A stretch of DNA of 64,000 nucleotides from Streptomyces violens (GCF_000717745.1 NZ_JOBH01000014.1:1-64000), one strand, 5' to 3'; positions 8,573-17,952 are shown, counted from the first letter of the stretch. Program-made: numbers and translations. The notes: a model not told the origin generated them from the letters alone.

Positions 8573-8887
8573 GGGCGGCACCTCCTCTCATCATCCCGCT
8601 CGACTCCCCGGACTGGCTTGACGATCCAGCAGGGCCGGAAGGCTGCACACCCTGCGCGCAACCACTCGATCGAGTGAGTGGCCGCGGGCATGGCGTGTCC
8701 GCAGGGAGCCTGCATTCCGCACAACGAGCGGCGAGGTACTCGGGTTACGCCCTCACGATGATGTGACGGACCGGTACCGCGTGATGGCTGAAAGTGATGG
8801 CCTGGTCAGGGCTTGGCGGCACAATAAGAGTGGTGTGGGGGACGGATGTTCGGGGAGGGTGCGGCGCGAGGAGGGGAGTGGGCGACG
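8573..8887 (-). other. bldN-rsbN intergenic region
   Basis: These 315 bases separate two same-strand genes. They contain a candidate sigma-BldN promoter (8721-8749) and the rsbN ribosome binding site. No gene is seen. Confidence 0.55.
8721..8749 (-). promoter_or_regulatory. candidate sigma-BldN promoter for rsbN
   Basis: On the minus strand CGTAAC (8749-8744) and CGTTGT (8726-8721) are separated by 17 bases. As I recall, promoters used by BldN resemble CGTAAC ... CGTTGA. The predicted start of transcription is about 140 bases upstream of the rsbN start codon. This fits published autoregulation of rsbN by its own target sigma factor in S. venezuelae. Confidence 0.55.
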
Positions 8888-9682
8888 TCAGCGGGCGTCG
8901 TCCGGCAGCAGCCGCGCGAGGGTCCGGACAGCGCGGTACTGGAGGGTCTTGATCGCTCCTTCGTTCTTGCCCATGACGCGGGCGGTCTCGGCGACCGACA
9001 GCCCTTGGAGGAACCGGAGCGTGACGCATTCCTGCTGTTGGGGGTTGAGTTTGCGGACGGCTTCGAGGAGGGCGGCGTTGGACAGGGATTCGAGGACGGA
9101 GTCCTCGGGGCTGCGCTCGACCTCGTTGGCGTCGAGCATCTCGCCCGTGGTCACCTCCAGGCGGAAGCGCGAGGACTTGAAGTGGTCGGCGACGAGGTTG
9201 CGCGCGATGGTCACCAGCCAGGCGCCGAAGTCCCGGCCCTGCCAGGTGAACGTGCCGATCCGGCGCAGTGCGCGCAGGAACGTCTCGCTGGTCAGGTCCT
9301 CGGCGGTGGCCCGGCCGCCGACGCGGTAGTAGATGTAGCGGTAGACCGTGTCGGCGTACTGGTCGTAGAGGCGGCCGAACGCGTCGGCCTCGCCCGCCTG
9401 GGCGCGCTCGACGAGTTCCATCATGCGGCGGCTGTCGCTGTCGGCGGGGCGGCGGGCGGTGGTCGTGCCACCGCGGCGCGTACGGCTGCCGGCGGATCGT
9501 GCGCCGACGGCGGTCCTGGCGTCCGCCAGGGCGTAGCAGGGGCGGGCGGGTCCTGCGGCAGGTGCGGGTGTGGCGAGGGCGGGGACGGTGTACGCGGTGG
9601 GGACAAAACTGCGCAGGTGGTCGACGAGTGTCGTACGCAGCGTAGCCAGGCCCGAGGCGTCAACCCCGACGTGTGGGTACAC
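8888..9682 (-). CDS. bldN: developmental ECF sigma factor BldN (pro-sigma)
   Basis: This is a 264-residue ECF sigma factor needed for aerial mycelium in streptomycetes (AdsA in S. griseus). It drives chaplin, rodlin and bldM expression. Residues 1-86 form a long N-terminal pro-sequence typical of BldN, removed by proteolysis in S. coelicolor. Region 2 spans about 88-165 (AFGRLYDQYADTVYRYIYYR ... AEDLTSETFLRALRR) and region 4 about 203-258 (VTLRFLQGLSVAETARVMGK). The GTG start yields MYPHVGVDASGL, matching the family N terminus as I recall it. It is followed on the same strand by its antagonist rsbN. Confidence 0.96.
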   Translation of the reverse strand: MYPHVGVDASGLATLRTTLVDHLRSFVPTAYTVPALATPAPAAGPARPCYALADARTAVGARSAGSRTRRGGTTTARRPADSDSRRMMELVERAQAGEADAFGRLYDQYADTVYRYIYYRVGGRATAEDLTSETFLRALRRIGTFTWQGRDFGAWLVTIARNLVADHFKSSRFRLEVTTGEMLDANEVERSPEDSVLESLSNAALLEAVRKLNPQQQECVTLRFLQGLSVAETARVMGKNEGAIKTLQYRAVRTLARLLPDDAR

Positions 9683-10198
9683 GGGACTCCCAGAGGCAGA
9701 GCTTCCATCACGTGCAGTGCGGGACCGTTCACCCGCGGTAGGGGCTTATGGGTTCCGGTTTGCGTCTGAGGAGAATAACGCTTCGTACAGGCAGCGCTAC
9801 ACCCAGTTGCTCAAATCGTCGATTCCGTCTGGTCTGTTACGTATTTCTGGTCGTTCAAGTATCAGATGTTGAACAGGTATTGATCGGAAAGTGACGTGAT
9901 CTGCCTGGTTAGAGGGCGTGTTGTGGCGTACCGGGCGTCGCGCGTCTGACCGCGGACCGGTGGGGTATGAAGAGGGTTTGCCCTGCACACAGCGGTACGG
10001 GTGTTCGTACGGGGCGCGTAGAAGCACCCTCAGGAGTGGCGCTGCGAAGGGCAGCGCGAAAAAACTGGCGTGCGCCGTCGATGTGATCATCGGTGGGCGG
10101 GCCGCCCCCGGCCGATTCGGTGACGGTGTGTAACGTCCATCCCCGTGCTGGAAGTTGGGCGAGCTTCCGGTTATAGGGCTCGCCCAGGAGTGCCGTCG
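9683..10198 (-). other. bldN upstream regulatory region
   Basis: These 516 bases hold no credible gene. The bldN promoter must lie here. The section from about 9770 to 9900 is visibly richer in A and T than its surroundings. Next to the upstream HAD gene there is a terminator-like hairpin (10156-10186). I could not identify a confident BldD or AdpA site by eye. Confidence 0.5.
10156..10186 (-). terminator. terminator of the HAD-IB hydrolase gene
   Basis: A 9-bp perfect inverted repeat (10156-10164 with 10178-10186) lies 13 bases beyond the stop codon of the minus-strand HAD-IB gene. Confidence 0.55.
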
Positions 10199-11233
10199 CT
10201 ACCGGCGCCGGCGCTGCAGGGCGACAGCCGCCGCCGCGCCGCCCGCCACCGCGCCCACCCCGGCCGCCGCCGGAATGCCGATCTTGGCGGCCTTGCGGCC
10301 CGTCCGGTAGTCGCGCAGCCGCCAGCCCTGCTCGCGCGCGTGCTTGCGCAGCCGGGTGTCGGGGTTGATCGCGTAGGGGTGGCCGACGAGCGAGAGCATC
10401 GGGATGTCGTTGGCGGAGTCGCTGTACGCGGCGCAGCGTGAGAGGTCCAGGCCCTCGGCCATGGCCAGTGCCCGTACCGCCTCGGCCTTGGCGGGCCCGT
10501 GCAGCGGCTCGCCGACCAGCTTGCCCGTGTAGACCCCGCCGACGGACTCGGCGACCGTGCCGAGCGCGCCGGTCAGGCCGAGCCGACGGGCGATGATCGT
10601 GGCGGTCTCCACGGGGGCCGCGGTCACCAGCCACACCTTCTGGCCCGCGTCCAGGTGTGCCTGGGCGAGCGCGCGGGTGCCGGGCCAGACGCGCTCGGCC
10701 ATGTACTCGTCGTAGATCTCCTCGCCTATGGTCATCAGCTCGGAGACGCGGTGGCCCTTGACGATGGAGAGGGCGCTGTTGCGCACGTCCTCCATGTGCT
10801 CGGGGTTCTCCGAGCCGGCCAGCCGGAAGTACGCCTGCTGCCAGACGAAGCGGGCGAGGTCGCGCTTGTGGAAGAAGTGCCGTTTGTAGAGGCCGCGTCC
10901 GAAGTGGTAGATCGCGGCGCCCTGCATGACGGTGTTGTCGAGGTCGAAGAAGGCGGCGGCGGCCTCGTCGCCGACGACCGGGAAGTCCGGCTCGGCGGCC
11001 TCGGCTTCGCTGTCGGCGGTCGCGGCGGCGGCCTCCGCCGCGGCCTGCGCTTCGGCCTCCTGGGAGCTCTTGCGGGCGGCCTCGGCCGCCGCCTCGCCGG
11101 CCAGCACGCTGCGCGCGGTGGCGGGGCGCCGGTGACGGGTGAACCACCCCGTCACAAGGGACGGAATGCCCGTGACGAGGGGCGCACTGAAGGGGCTCCT
11201 GCCGGGGCGGTGCTCGGGCGACGGGTCGGCCAT
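10199..11233 (-). CDS. HAD-IB family hydrolase (SerB-like)
   Basis: This is a 344-residue HAD phosphatase of subfamily IB. The nucleophile motif FFDLDNT is at about residues 95-101, VTAAPVETA is motif 2, and [11 protein letters not shown] is motif 4. Residues 45-82 form a low-complexity Ala/Glu segment, probably an unstructured linker, and the C terminus (about 317-344) is an Ala/Gly-rich hydrophobic stretch ending in Arg residues, possibly a membrane tether. The substrate is unknown; relatives of this type include phosphoserine and lipid phosphatases. The ATG at 11233 is the only sensible start. A homologue lies close to the glutaredoxin-hemA block in mycobacteria too. Confidence 0.85.
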   Translation of the reverse strand: MADPSPEHRPGRSPFSAPLVTGIPSLVTGWFTRHRRPATARSVLAGEAAAEAARKSSQEAEAQAAAEAAAATADSEAEAAEPDFPVVGDEAAAAFFDLDNTVMQGAAIYHFGRGLYKRHFFHKRDLARFVWQQAYFRLAGSENPEHMEDVRNSALSIVKGHRVSELMTIGEEIYDEYMAERVWPGTRALAQAHLDAGQKVWLVTAAPVETATIIARRLGLTGALGTVAESVGGVYTGKLVGEPLHGPAKAEAVRALAMAEGLDLSRCAAYSDSANDIPMLSLVGHPYAINPDTRLRKHAREQGWRLRDYRTGRKAAKIGIPAAAGVGAVAGGAAAAVALQRRRR

Positions 11234-11351
11234 ACGGCGAGCATAGCCAGTTTGTTCGGTGCCCCTGGTTACGCACGCATGTCAGGCAGGTACGGCGCTG
11301 CCGACGGTCGCGTTACGGCCACACCGCGTGGCGTCGGCGCGCCCCGGCCAC

Positions 11352-11377
11352 GGCGCCTGAGTACGCCCTCAGGCGCC
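11352..11377 (-). terminator. terminator overlapping the end of the glutaredoxin-like gene
   Basis: A perfect 10-bp inverted repeat (11352-11361 with 11368-11377) surrounds a 6-base loop. One arm overlaps the stop codon of the minus-strand gene. Confidence 0.6.
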
Positions 11378-11647
11378 CAGCGCCTTGCGCAGCCGCTGCG
11401 GGTCGACGCGCCAGAAGTCGTGCTGTGCGCCGTCGACGAGGATGACCGGAATCTGCTCCCAGTATTTGCGGTAGAGCTCTTCATCCTCGGTGATGTCGCG
11501 CTTCTCCCAGGCGGCGCCGGTGTCGGCGCAGACCGCCTCGATGATCTTCTGTGCGTCGTCGCACAAATGGCACCCCGGCTTGCCGATGAGCGTGACCGTG
11601 CGGTCGGCGGGGTTCTTGCGCGGGGTGCGGCGGAGGAGCGGGGCCAT
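11369..11647 (-). CDS. glutaredoxin family protein
   Basis: This is a 92-residue thioredoxin-fold protein with the redox motif KPGCHLCDDA near residues 23-32 (CxxC) and the cis-Pro segment EQIPVILVDG. It probably exchanges disulfides in the cytosol; the partner is unknown. It is divergent from rex. The arrangement of a glutaredoxin-like gene beside the hemA operon is conserved in actinobacteria (mycobacterial Rv0508-hemA, from memory). That places a thiol-redox protein beside a redox-sensing repressor. Confidence 0.87.
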   Translation of the reverse strand: MAPLLRRTPRKNPADRTVTLIGKPGCHLCDDAQKIIEAVCADTGAAWEKRDITEDEELYRKYWEQIPVILVDGAQHDFWRVDPQRLRKALGA

Positions 11648-12032
11648 GCCGCCATTGTGCCCCTGCCGGGCCCGTCCGCACCTGTGCCACCAGGACAGGA
11701 GCGGCTATGACGGCCGTCACGAACCCCCTGTCGGAGAGGCGGGTTCCCGTACCATCGATGGGCGATTTAACGGTGTACGGGGGGTAAACGGCGAGGAGAG
11801 TGGCGGCGTGCTCCCGTTCACGGTCCTGCGTTATCCACGCGAAGCGTGTGAACGGAGTGACGGAGGATGCGGTTCCGCGAATTGCCGCAATAAGTGCGTG
11901 ACACCGGTCACGTTGACGGGACAAAGCGGACACCATCTTTGTGCACGCGTTCACAAAGACATAGCCTGCTATCGACAGGGCGGTCTTGAGACATTTGGCC
12001 GTCCAAAGCCCCGCTCTACCCGCAGGAGCACC
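11648..12032 (+). other. rex-hem promoter region
   Basis: This 385-base divergent region carries the Rex operator at 11938-11957 and a GTGAC-N4-GTCAC inverted repeat at 11898-11911. It also contains a possible 26-codon reading frame (11707-11787) with an AGGAG site and a TTA codon. No long gene is present apart from an open continuation of the rex frame that has no similarity I recognise. Confidence 0.55.
11938..11957. promoter_or_regulatory. Rex operator (ROP)
   Basis: TTTGTGCACGCGTTCACAAA closely matches the Rex operator core TGTGAA-N4-TTCACA. One half-site is exact and the other has C in place of the final A. It lies 76 bases before the rex GTG, where autoregulation of rex-hem operons is known in S. 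coelicolor. Rex releases DNA when NADH is high. Confidence 0.85.
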
Positions 12033-12812
12033 GTGGCAACTGGCCGAACTCACCGACCGGCGACCCGAAGCCGAGGGATCCCCGAGGCCACCGTCGCCAG
12101 GCTTCCGCTGTATCTGCGTGCACTGACCGCGCTCTCGGAGCGTTCGGTCCCCACGGTCTCCTCCGAGGAGCTGGCCGCAGCGGCGGGGGTCAATTCTGCC
12201 AAGCTGCGCAAGGACTTCTCGTACCTGGGCTCGTACGGCACCCGCGGCGTGGGCTACGACGTGGAGTACCTCGTCTACCAGATCTCGCGGGAGCTCGGCC
12301 TCACGCAGGACTGGCCGGTTGTGATCGTCGGTATCGGTAACCTCGGCGCGGCGCTCGCCAACTACGGCGGCTTCGCCTCCCGCGGCTTCCGCGTCGCGGC
12401 CCTGATCGACGCCGACCCGGCCATGGCCGGCAAGCCCGTCGCGGGCATCGCCGTCCAGCACACCGATGAGCTCGAGAAGATCATCACCGACAACGGCGTC
12501 TCGATCGGCGTGATCGCGACCCCCGCGGGCGCCGCCCAGCAGGTCTGCGACCGCCTCGTCGCCGCCGGTGTCACCTCCATCCTGAACTTCGCGCCGACCG
12601 TGCTGTCCGTCCCCGAAGGGGTCGACGTGCGCAAGGTCGACCTGTCCATAGAGCTGCAGATCCTCGCCTTCCACGAGCAGCGGAAGGCCGGCGAGGAGGC
12701 CAGCAGCCAGGACGCCGCGCAGCCGGTCACGCCCCCCGTGCGCCCGGCGCCCGCCGACGACTCCGACCGCAAGGGACCTGACGGGGACGTTCCCGCCGTG
12801 ATGCCGGCATGA
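12033..12812 (+). CDS. rex: redox-sensing transcriptional repressor Rex
   Basis: This is a 259-residue NAD(H)-responsive repressor that controls respiratory genes. The N-terminal winged helix (about residues 15-85, including SSEELAAAAGVNSAKLRKDFSYLG) binds DNA. The Rossmann domain starts at VVIVGIGNLGAAL (GxGxxG at 100-105) and ends with the domain-swapped helix KVDLSIELQILAFHEQ. The C-terminal 40 residues are Ala/Pro-rich and dispensable-looking. The GTG at 12033 gives the known N terminus MATGR and follows AGGAG (12024-12028). The stop overlaps hemA (ATGA), so redox control extends to tetrapyrrole synthesis. Confidence 0.97.
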   Translation: MATGRTHRPATRSRGIPEATVARLPLYLRALTALSERSVPTVSSEELAAAAGVNSAKLRKDFSYLGSYGTRGVGYDVEYLVYQISRELGLTQDWPVVIVGIGNLGAALANYGGFASRGFRVAALIDADPAMAGKPVAGIAVQHTDELEKIITDNGVSIGVIATPAGAAQQVCDRLVAAGVTSILNFAPTVLSVPEGVDVRKVDLSIELQILAFHEQRKAGEEASSQDAAQPVTPPVRPAPADDSDRKGPDGDVPAVMPA

Positions 12813-14257
12813 GCCTGCTCGTTGTCGGTCTGAGCCACCGCAGTGCACCGGTCAGCATCCTGGAGCGCGCCGCGCTCGCGCCCGACTCCCGCGGCAAGCT
12901 GCTGCAGGACGTCGTGTCGGCCGAGCCCGCCGCCGAGTCGGCCGTGCTCTCCACCTGCAATCGCATCGAGCTCTACGCCGACGTGGACAAGTTCCACGCC
13001 GGTGTGGCCGAGCTGTCCACGCTGCTCGCCCAGCACAGCGGCGTCAGCCTGGACGAGCTCACGCCGTACCTCTACGTCCACTACGAGGACCGCGCCGTCC
13101 ACCATCTGCTGTCCGTGGCCTGCGGCCTGGACTCCATGGTCGTCGGCGAGGGCCAGATCCTCGGCCAGATCAAGGACGCGCTCGCCCTCGCGCAGGACCA
13201 GCACACCGCCGGGCGGCTGCTGAACGACCTGTTCCAGCAGGCCCTGCGGGTCGGCAAGCGCGCGCACAGCGAGACCGGCATCGACAAGGCCGGCCAGTCC
13301 CTGGTCACCTTCGGCCTGGAGCAGCTCGCGGGCGCGGCCGGCGGTCACGACGCGCACTGCGTCCTCACCGACGACGCCGTACCGGACGCCACCGCCCCGC
13401 TCGGCACCCCGGGCGTGGACGCCTGGGCCCGCGGCAAGCGTGCCCTGGTCATCGGCGCGGGCTCGATGTCCTCGCTCGCGGCCGCCACCCTGGCGCGCGC
13501 GGGCGTGAGTGAACTCGCCGTCGCCAACCGCACCGTGGAGCGCGCCGAGCGGCTGACCGAGATCCTCACCGAGCCGGGCAGCCCCGGGCGCGCCAACGGC
13601 CTCACCGCGCGCGCCGTCCCGATGTCCGAGGTACCGGCCGAGCTGGCCGCCGCCGACATCGCGATCTCGTGTACGGGGGCGACTGGGCTCGTCCTCACCG
13701 GCGAGGCGGTCGCGACGGCCGCCGAGGGCCGTAAGGACCGGGAACTGGCCCTGCTCGACCTGGCGATGCCGCGCGACATCGACGGCGCGGCCCACCGGAT
13801 CGCGGGCGTCCACCTCGTCGACATCGAGTCGCTGGCCGACGCGTCCGCCGACGCCCCCATGGCGTCCGACGTGGACCAGGTACGCACCATCGTGTCCGAG
13901 GAGGTCGCGGCCTTCGGCGCGGCCCAGCGCGCCGCGACGATCACGCCGACCGTGGTGGCCCTGCGCACCATGGCCGCCGATGTGGTCGCCGCCGAGATCG
14001 CGCGGCTGGACGGCCGCCTCCCCGACCTGGACGACAAGCAGCGCGCGGAGATCAACCAGACCGTGCGCCGGGTCGTCGACAAGCTTCTGCACGCGCCCAC
14101 CGTGCGGGTCAAGCAGCTCGCCAGCGAGCCCGGTGGTGCCGGGTACGCCGACGCGCTGACCAAGCTCTTCGACCTCGACCCCCAGACGGTCGCCGCCGTC
14201 AGCCGGGCCGACACGCGCGCGGACAGGCACGACACAGCACGGGAGCAGCGCTCATGA
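12809..14257 (+). CDS. hemA: glutamyl-tRNA reductase
   Basis: This is a 482-residue GluTR, catalysing the NADPH-dependent reduction of glutamyl-tRNA to glutamate-1-semialdehyde, the first step of the C5 tetrapyrrole route. The catalytic Cys50 is in VLSTCNRIELY, His100 is in AVHHLL, and SMVVGEGQILGQIKDAL is the signature. The NADPH loop VIGAGSM is at 214-220, and a C-terminal dimerisation domain follows. A roughly 30-residue insertion (178-207) precedes the NADPH domain, seen as a longer insert in other streptomycetes. Starts and stops overlap by 4 bases with rex and hemC. Confidence 0.97.
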   Translation: MSLLVVGLSHRSAPVSILERAALAPDSRGKLLQDVVSAEPAAESAVLSTCNRIELYADVDKFHAGVAELSTLLAQHSGVSLDELTPYLYVHYEDRAVHHLLSVACGLDSMVVGEGQILGQIKDALALAQDQHTAGRLLNDLFQQALRVGKRAHSETGIDKAGQSLVTFGLEQLAGAAGGHDAHCVLTDDAVPDATAPLGTPGVDAWARGKRALVIGAGSMSSLAAATLARAGVSELAVANRTVERAERLTEILTEPGSPGRANGLTARAVPMSEVPAELAAADIAISCTGATGLVLTGEAVATAAEGRKDRELALLDLAMPRDIDGAAHRIAGVHLVDIESLADASADAPMASDVDQVRTIVSEEVAAFGAAQRAATITPTVVALRTMAADVVAAEIARLDGRLPDLDDKQRAEINQTVRRVVDKLLHAPTVRVKQLASEPGGAGYADALTKLFDLDPQTVAAVSRADTRADRHDTAREQRS

Positions 14258-15222
14258 CGCACCACGCATTGCGACTCGGGACACGGCGCAGCAAACTCGC
14301 CATGGCCCAGTCCGGACTCGTCGCCGAGGCGGTCCGCCAGGTCACCGGGCGGCCCGTCGAGCTGGTGGAGATCACCACGTACGGCGATGTCTCGCGCGAG
14401 CACCTGGCGCAGATCGGCGGTACCGGCGTCTTCGTCTCGGCGCTGCGCGACGCGCTGCTCGCAGGCGAGATCGACTTCGCCGTCCACTCGCTCAAGGACC
14501 TGCCGACCGCGCAGCCCGAGGGCCTGGCCCTCGCCGCGATCCCGGTCCGCGAGGATCCGCGGGACGCGCTGATAGCCCGCGACGGCCTGACGTTCGAGCA
14601 GCTCCCCGACGGGGCGCGGGTCGGTACCGGCTCGCCGCGCCGCATGGCGCAGCTGAACGCCTGGGCGCGGACGCTGGGCCGTCGTATCGAGACCGTGCCG
14701 ATCCGCGGGAACATCGACACCCGCATCGGTTACGTCGAGAAGGGCGAGCTGGACGCGGTCGTACTGGCCGCTGCCGGGCTCAACCGCCTCGGCCGCACCG
14801 GCGAGGCGACGGAGCTCCTCTCGCCGGACGTAGTTTTGCCCGCCCCCGGCCAAGGGGCGCTTGCGGTGGAGTGTGCCGCGACCAATGTGCACCTCGCCGC
14901 CCGGCTCGCCGAGCTCGACGACCCGTTCACCCGGGCCGCCGTGACCGCCGAGCGTTCCCTGCTCGCCGCCCTGGAGGCCGGCTGCTCCGCACCTGTGGGT
15001 GCGCTGGCCGATTTCCAGGCCGGCGAACGGGCTGTCACCGAAATGCGCCTGCGTGGCGTCGTCGGCACGACCGACGGCAGCACGTTGGTGCAGCTGTCCA
15101 CCACCGGTCACGTACCCACCTCCCGCGACGACGTTTCAGTACCGGCGACCATGGGCCGTGAGCTCGCCGCCGAGATGCTCGCCAAGGGTGCGGCCGGTCT
15201 TATGGGGGAGCGAGCACTTTGA
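14254..15222 (+). CDS. hemC: hydroxymethylbilane synthase (porphobilinogen deaminase)
   Basis: This 322-residue enzyme polymerises four porphobilinogens to hydroxymethylbilane. LRLGTRRSKLAMAQ is the N-terminal signature, VHSLKDLPT carries the catalytic Asp82, and EAGCSAPVGA holds Cys244, which anchors the dipyrromethane cofactor. The Arg clusters SPRRMAQL and RGNIDTR bind the growing chain. Length and motifs are complete. It overlaps hemA by ATGA and hemD by TTGA, indicating translational coupling. Confidence 0.97.
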   Translation: MTHHALRLGTRRSKLAMAQSGLVAEAVRQVTGRPVELVEITTYGDVSREHLAQIGGTGVFVSALRDALLAGEIDFAVHSLKDLPTAQPEGLALAAIPVREDPRDALIARDGLTFEQLPDGARVGTGSPRRMAQLNAWARTLGRRIETVPIRGNIDTRIGYVEKGELDAVVLAAAGLNRLGRTGEATELLSPDVVLPAPGQGALAVECAATNVHLAARLAELDDPFTRAAVTAERSLLAALEAGCSAPVGALADFQAGERAVTEMRLRGVVGTTDGSTLVQLSTTGHVPTSRDDVSVPATMGRELAAEMLAKGAAGLMGERAL

Positions 15223-16868
15223 ACCCCACCGCCCCTAACCACCCCGCCGCCGGCCAGGTCACCTTCCTCGGTGCCGGGCCGGGAGATCCGGGTCTGCTCA
15301 CGCTGCGCGCCGTAGAGGCGCTGTCCCACGCGGACGTGCTGATCGCGGACCCGCAGGTGCTCGACGTCGTCCGCACGCATGCCCGGGCGAACGTGGACAC
15401 ACCGCTGCAGGCTTCAGCTGACGAGGCGTCAATCCCCGCCGATGTCCCCACGCTTCGGGACACGACCAATCTTGTCATGGGCGCCGCGCGCACCGGCAAG
15501 CGGGTCGTGCGTGCCGTGTCCGGAGACCCCGGTCTCGACGCCAATGTGGCCGAGGAGATGCTGGCCTGCGCCTCCGAGGGCATCGGCTTCGAGGTCGTGC
15601 CGGGCATCGCCGCAGCGGTCGGCGTGCCCGCGTACGCCGGCGTGCCGCTGCGTGATGCGCAGGGCACCGACGTCCGCTTCGTGGACGCCCGTACGGCCGA
15701 CGACCGCTGCTGGTCCGAGGTCGGCGCCAGCGACGCGACCGCGGTCGTCTCCACCACCCTCGACTCGGTGGCCGCGGCCGCCGGCGAGCTGGTCGCGGCG
15801 GGCCGCAAGCCCGACACCCCGCTGACCGTCACGATCGCCGGTACGACCACCAAGCAGCGCACCTGGACCGCCACCCTCGGCACCATCGCGCAGACGCTGA
15901 AGGCCGCCAAGGTGCTGCCCTCGGCGGACGGCGGCCAGCCGGTCATAGCCGTGGTCGGCGAGCGCAGCGCCGCCGCGCAGCGGGACCAGCTCTCCTGGTT
16001 CGAGTCCAAGCCGCTGTTCGGCTGGAAGGTGCTCGTGCCGCGGACGAAGGAGCAGGCCGCCTCGCTCTCCGACCAGCTCGTCTCGTACGGCGCGGTGCCG
16101 CACGAGGTCCCGACGATCGCCGTCGAGCCGCCGCGTACGCCCCAGCAGATGGAGCGCGCGGTCAAGGGCCTGGTCACCGGCCGGTACGAGTGGATCGCCT
16201 TCACCTCCGTCAACGCGGTGAAGGCCGTCCGCGAGAAGTTCGAGGAGTACGGCCTGGACGCCCGCGCCTTCGCGGGCATCAAGGTCGCGGCCGTCGGCGA
16301 GCAGACCGCCAAGGCGCTCATCGCCTTCGGCGTGAAGCCGGACCTGGTCCCGAGCGGCGAGCAGTCGGCCGCCGGTCTCCTGGAGGACTGGCCCCCGTAC
16401 GACCCGGTCTTCGACCCGATCGACCGCGTCTTCCTCCCCCGCGCCGACATCGCCACCGAGACCCTGGTGGCGGGCCTGATCGAGCTGGGCTGGGAGGTCG
16501 ACGACGTCACGGCCTACCGGACCGTACGGGCGTCCCCGCCGCCCGCCACGACCCGTGAGGCCATCAAGGGCGGCGGCTTCGACGCGGTACTTTTCACCTC
16601 GTCTTCGACGGTGCGGAACCTCGTCGGCATCGCCGGCAAGCCGCACAACGTGACCGTGATCGCCTGTATCGGCCCGGCCACCGCGAAGACCGCCGAGGAG
16701 CACGGGCTGCGCGTGGACGTCATGTCGCCCGAGCCCTCGGTGCACAAGTTGGCCGAAGCGCTCGCGGACTTCGGCACGGCCCGGCGCACCGCCGCGGTCG
16801 AGGCCGGTGACCCCGTCACCCGTCCGAGCGAGCGCCGGCCCGGATCGCGCAGGAGGGCACGCAGTTGA
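15219..16868 (+). CDS. hemD: fused uroporphyrinogen-III methyltransferase-like domain / uroporphyrinogen-III synthase
   Basis: This is a 549-residue fusion. Residues 14-255 resemble the SAM-dependent uroporphyrinogen methylase fold ([33 protein letters not shown]). The segment after SGDP, which normally reads F-x-FGRG, is GLDANVAEE here, so methylase activity is doubtful. Residues 263-525 form the HemD domain ([39 protein letters not shown]), which closes hydroxymethylbilane with ring D inversion. The TTG at 15219 overlaps the hemC stop and has GGGGGAG 8 bases upstream. Confidence 0.9.
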   Translation: MNPTAPNHPAAGQVTFLGAGPGDPGLLTLRAVEALSHADVLIADPQVLDVVRTHARANVDTPLQASADEASIPADVPTLRDTTNLVMGAARTGKRVVRAVSGDPGLDANVAEEMLACASEGIGFEVVPGIAAAVGVPAYAGVPLRDAQGTDVRFVDARTADDRCWSEVGASDATAVVSTTLDSVAAAAGELVAAGRKPDTPLTVTIAGTTTKQRTWTATLGTIAQTLKAAKVLPSADGGQPVIAVVGERSAAAQRDQLSWFESKPLFGWKVLVPRTKEQAASLSDQLVSYGAVPHEVPTIAVEPPRTPQQMERAVKGLVTGRYEWIAFTSVNAVKAVREKFEEYGLDARAFAGIKVAAVGEQTAKALIAFGVKPDLVPSGEQSAAGLLEDWPPYDPVFDPIDRVFLPRADIATETLVAGLIELGWEVDDVTAYRTVRASPPPATTREAIKGGGFDAVLFTSSSTVRNLVGIAGKPHNVTVIACIGPATAKTAEEHGLRVDVMSPEPSVHKLAEALADFGTARRTAAVEAGDPVTRPSERRPGSRRRARS

Positions 16869-17857
16869 GCAGTACGTACGGACGTTTCCCGGGTGCGCGG
16901 CCGCGGCGGCTGCGCACCACCCCCGTGATGCGCCGCATGGTCGCGGAGACCCGTCTCCACCCGGCGGACCTGATCCTTCCCGCGTTCGTGCGCGAGGGGA
17001 TCTCCGAGCCGGTGCCGATCGGCTCCATGCCGGGCGTCGTCCAGCACACCCGTGACACCCTGCGCAAGGCGGCCGTCGAGGCCGTCTCCGCGGGCGTCTC
17101 CGGGATCATGCTCTTCGGCGTCCCCGAGGACGCCAAGAAGGACGCGGCGGGCACGGTGGGCACGGACCCCGACGGCATCCTCCAGGTCGCCCTCCGGGAC
17201 GTGCGCTCCGAGGTCGGCGACGATCTCGTGATCATGTCCGACCTCTGCCTGGACGAGTTCACCGACCACGGCCACTGCGGCGTCCTGACGCCGGACGGCC
17301 GGGTCGACAACGACGCCACGCTGGAGCGGTACGCGGAGATGGCCCGCGTCCAGGCCGATGCCGGCGCCCACACGGTCGCCCCCAGCGGCATGATGGACGG
17401 CCAGGTCCGCGTGATCCGCGAGGCCCTGGACGGCGCGGGCCACGCGGACGTCTCGATCCTCGCCTACACCGCGAAGTACGCCTCCGCCTTCTACGGCCCC
17501 TTCCGCGAAGCGGTGGGCTCGTCGCTGCAGGGGGACCGCAAGACCTACCAGCAGGACGGCGCCAACGCCCGCGAGGCCCTGCGCGAGCTGGCCCTCGACC
17601 TCGAAGAGGGCGCGGACATGGTCATGGTCAAGCCGGCCATGCCGTACCTCGACATCCTCCGGGATGTCGCGGAGTCCGTCGACGTGCCGGTCGCCGCGTA
17701 CCAGATCTCCGGCGAGTACGCGATGATCGAAGCCGCCGCGGAAAAGGGCTGGATCGACCGCGACGCGGCGATCCTGGAGGCCCTGACCGGCATCAAGCGC
17801 GCCGGCGCGCAGAACATCCTGACGTACTGGGCGACGGAGGTCGCCCGCCGTCTCTGA
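16865..17857 (+). CDS. hemB: porphobilinogen synthase (5-aminolevulinate dehydratase)
   Basis: This 330-residue enzyme condenses two aminolevulinates. The active-site lysines are Lys204 in [15 protein letters not shown] and Lys256 in [10 protein letters not shown]. The [15 protein letters not shown] loop retains Cys at its first and last positions, but the middle position that is Cys in zinc enzymes is Asp/Phe-rich, suggesting a magnesium-type or mixed metal site. The TTG start overlaps the hemD stop, with AGGAGG 8 bases upstream. It is the last gene of the rex-hemACDB unit; hemL lies 28 kb away. Confidence 0.97.
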   Translation: MSSTYGRFPGARPRRLRTTPVMRRMVAETRLHPADLILPAFVREGISEPVPIGSMPGVVQHTRDTLRKAAVEAVSAGVSGIMLFGVPEDAKKDAAGTVGTDPDGILQVALRDVRSEVGDDLVIMSDLCLDEFTDHGHCGVLTPDGRVDNDATLERYAEMARVQADAGAHTVAPSGMMDGQVRVIREALDGAGHADVSILAYTAKYASAFYGPFREAVGSSLQGDRKTYQQDGANAREALRELALDLEEGADMVMVKPAMPYLDILRDVAESVDVPVAAYQISGEYAMIEAAAEKGWIDRDAAILEALTGIKRAGAQNILTYWATEVARRL

Positions 17858-17899
17858 CTCTGACGCCTCTGACGCCTGCGGCGTCGCTGTCCGATCACT

Positions 17900-17932
17900 G
17901 AGCCCCCGCCGTCCACCTGGACGCGGGGGCTC
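17900..17932 (+). terminator. terminator of the rex-hem operon
   Basis: A 10-bp GC-rich stem (17900-17909 with 17923-17932) lies 43 bases after the hemB stop, between convergent genes. It may act on both strands. Confidence 0.75.
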
Positions 17933-17952
17933 TGGTCATTCACGTCTTCGAT

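Noticed and set aside
9860..9905. GTGAC-containing stretch upstream of bldN considered as a BldD site
   Set aside because: It does not fit the pseudo-palindromic consensus in its second half.
9797..10090. 97-codon open frame upstream of bldN
   Set aside because: Composition is unlike a protein of this genome, there is no ribosome binding site, and it lies in the A/T-rich regulatory region.
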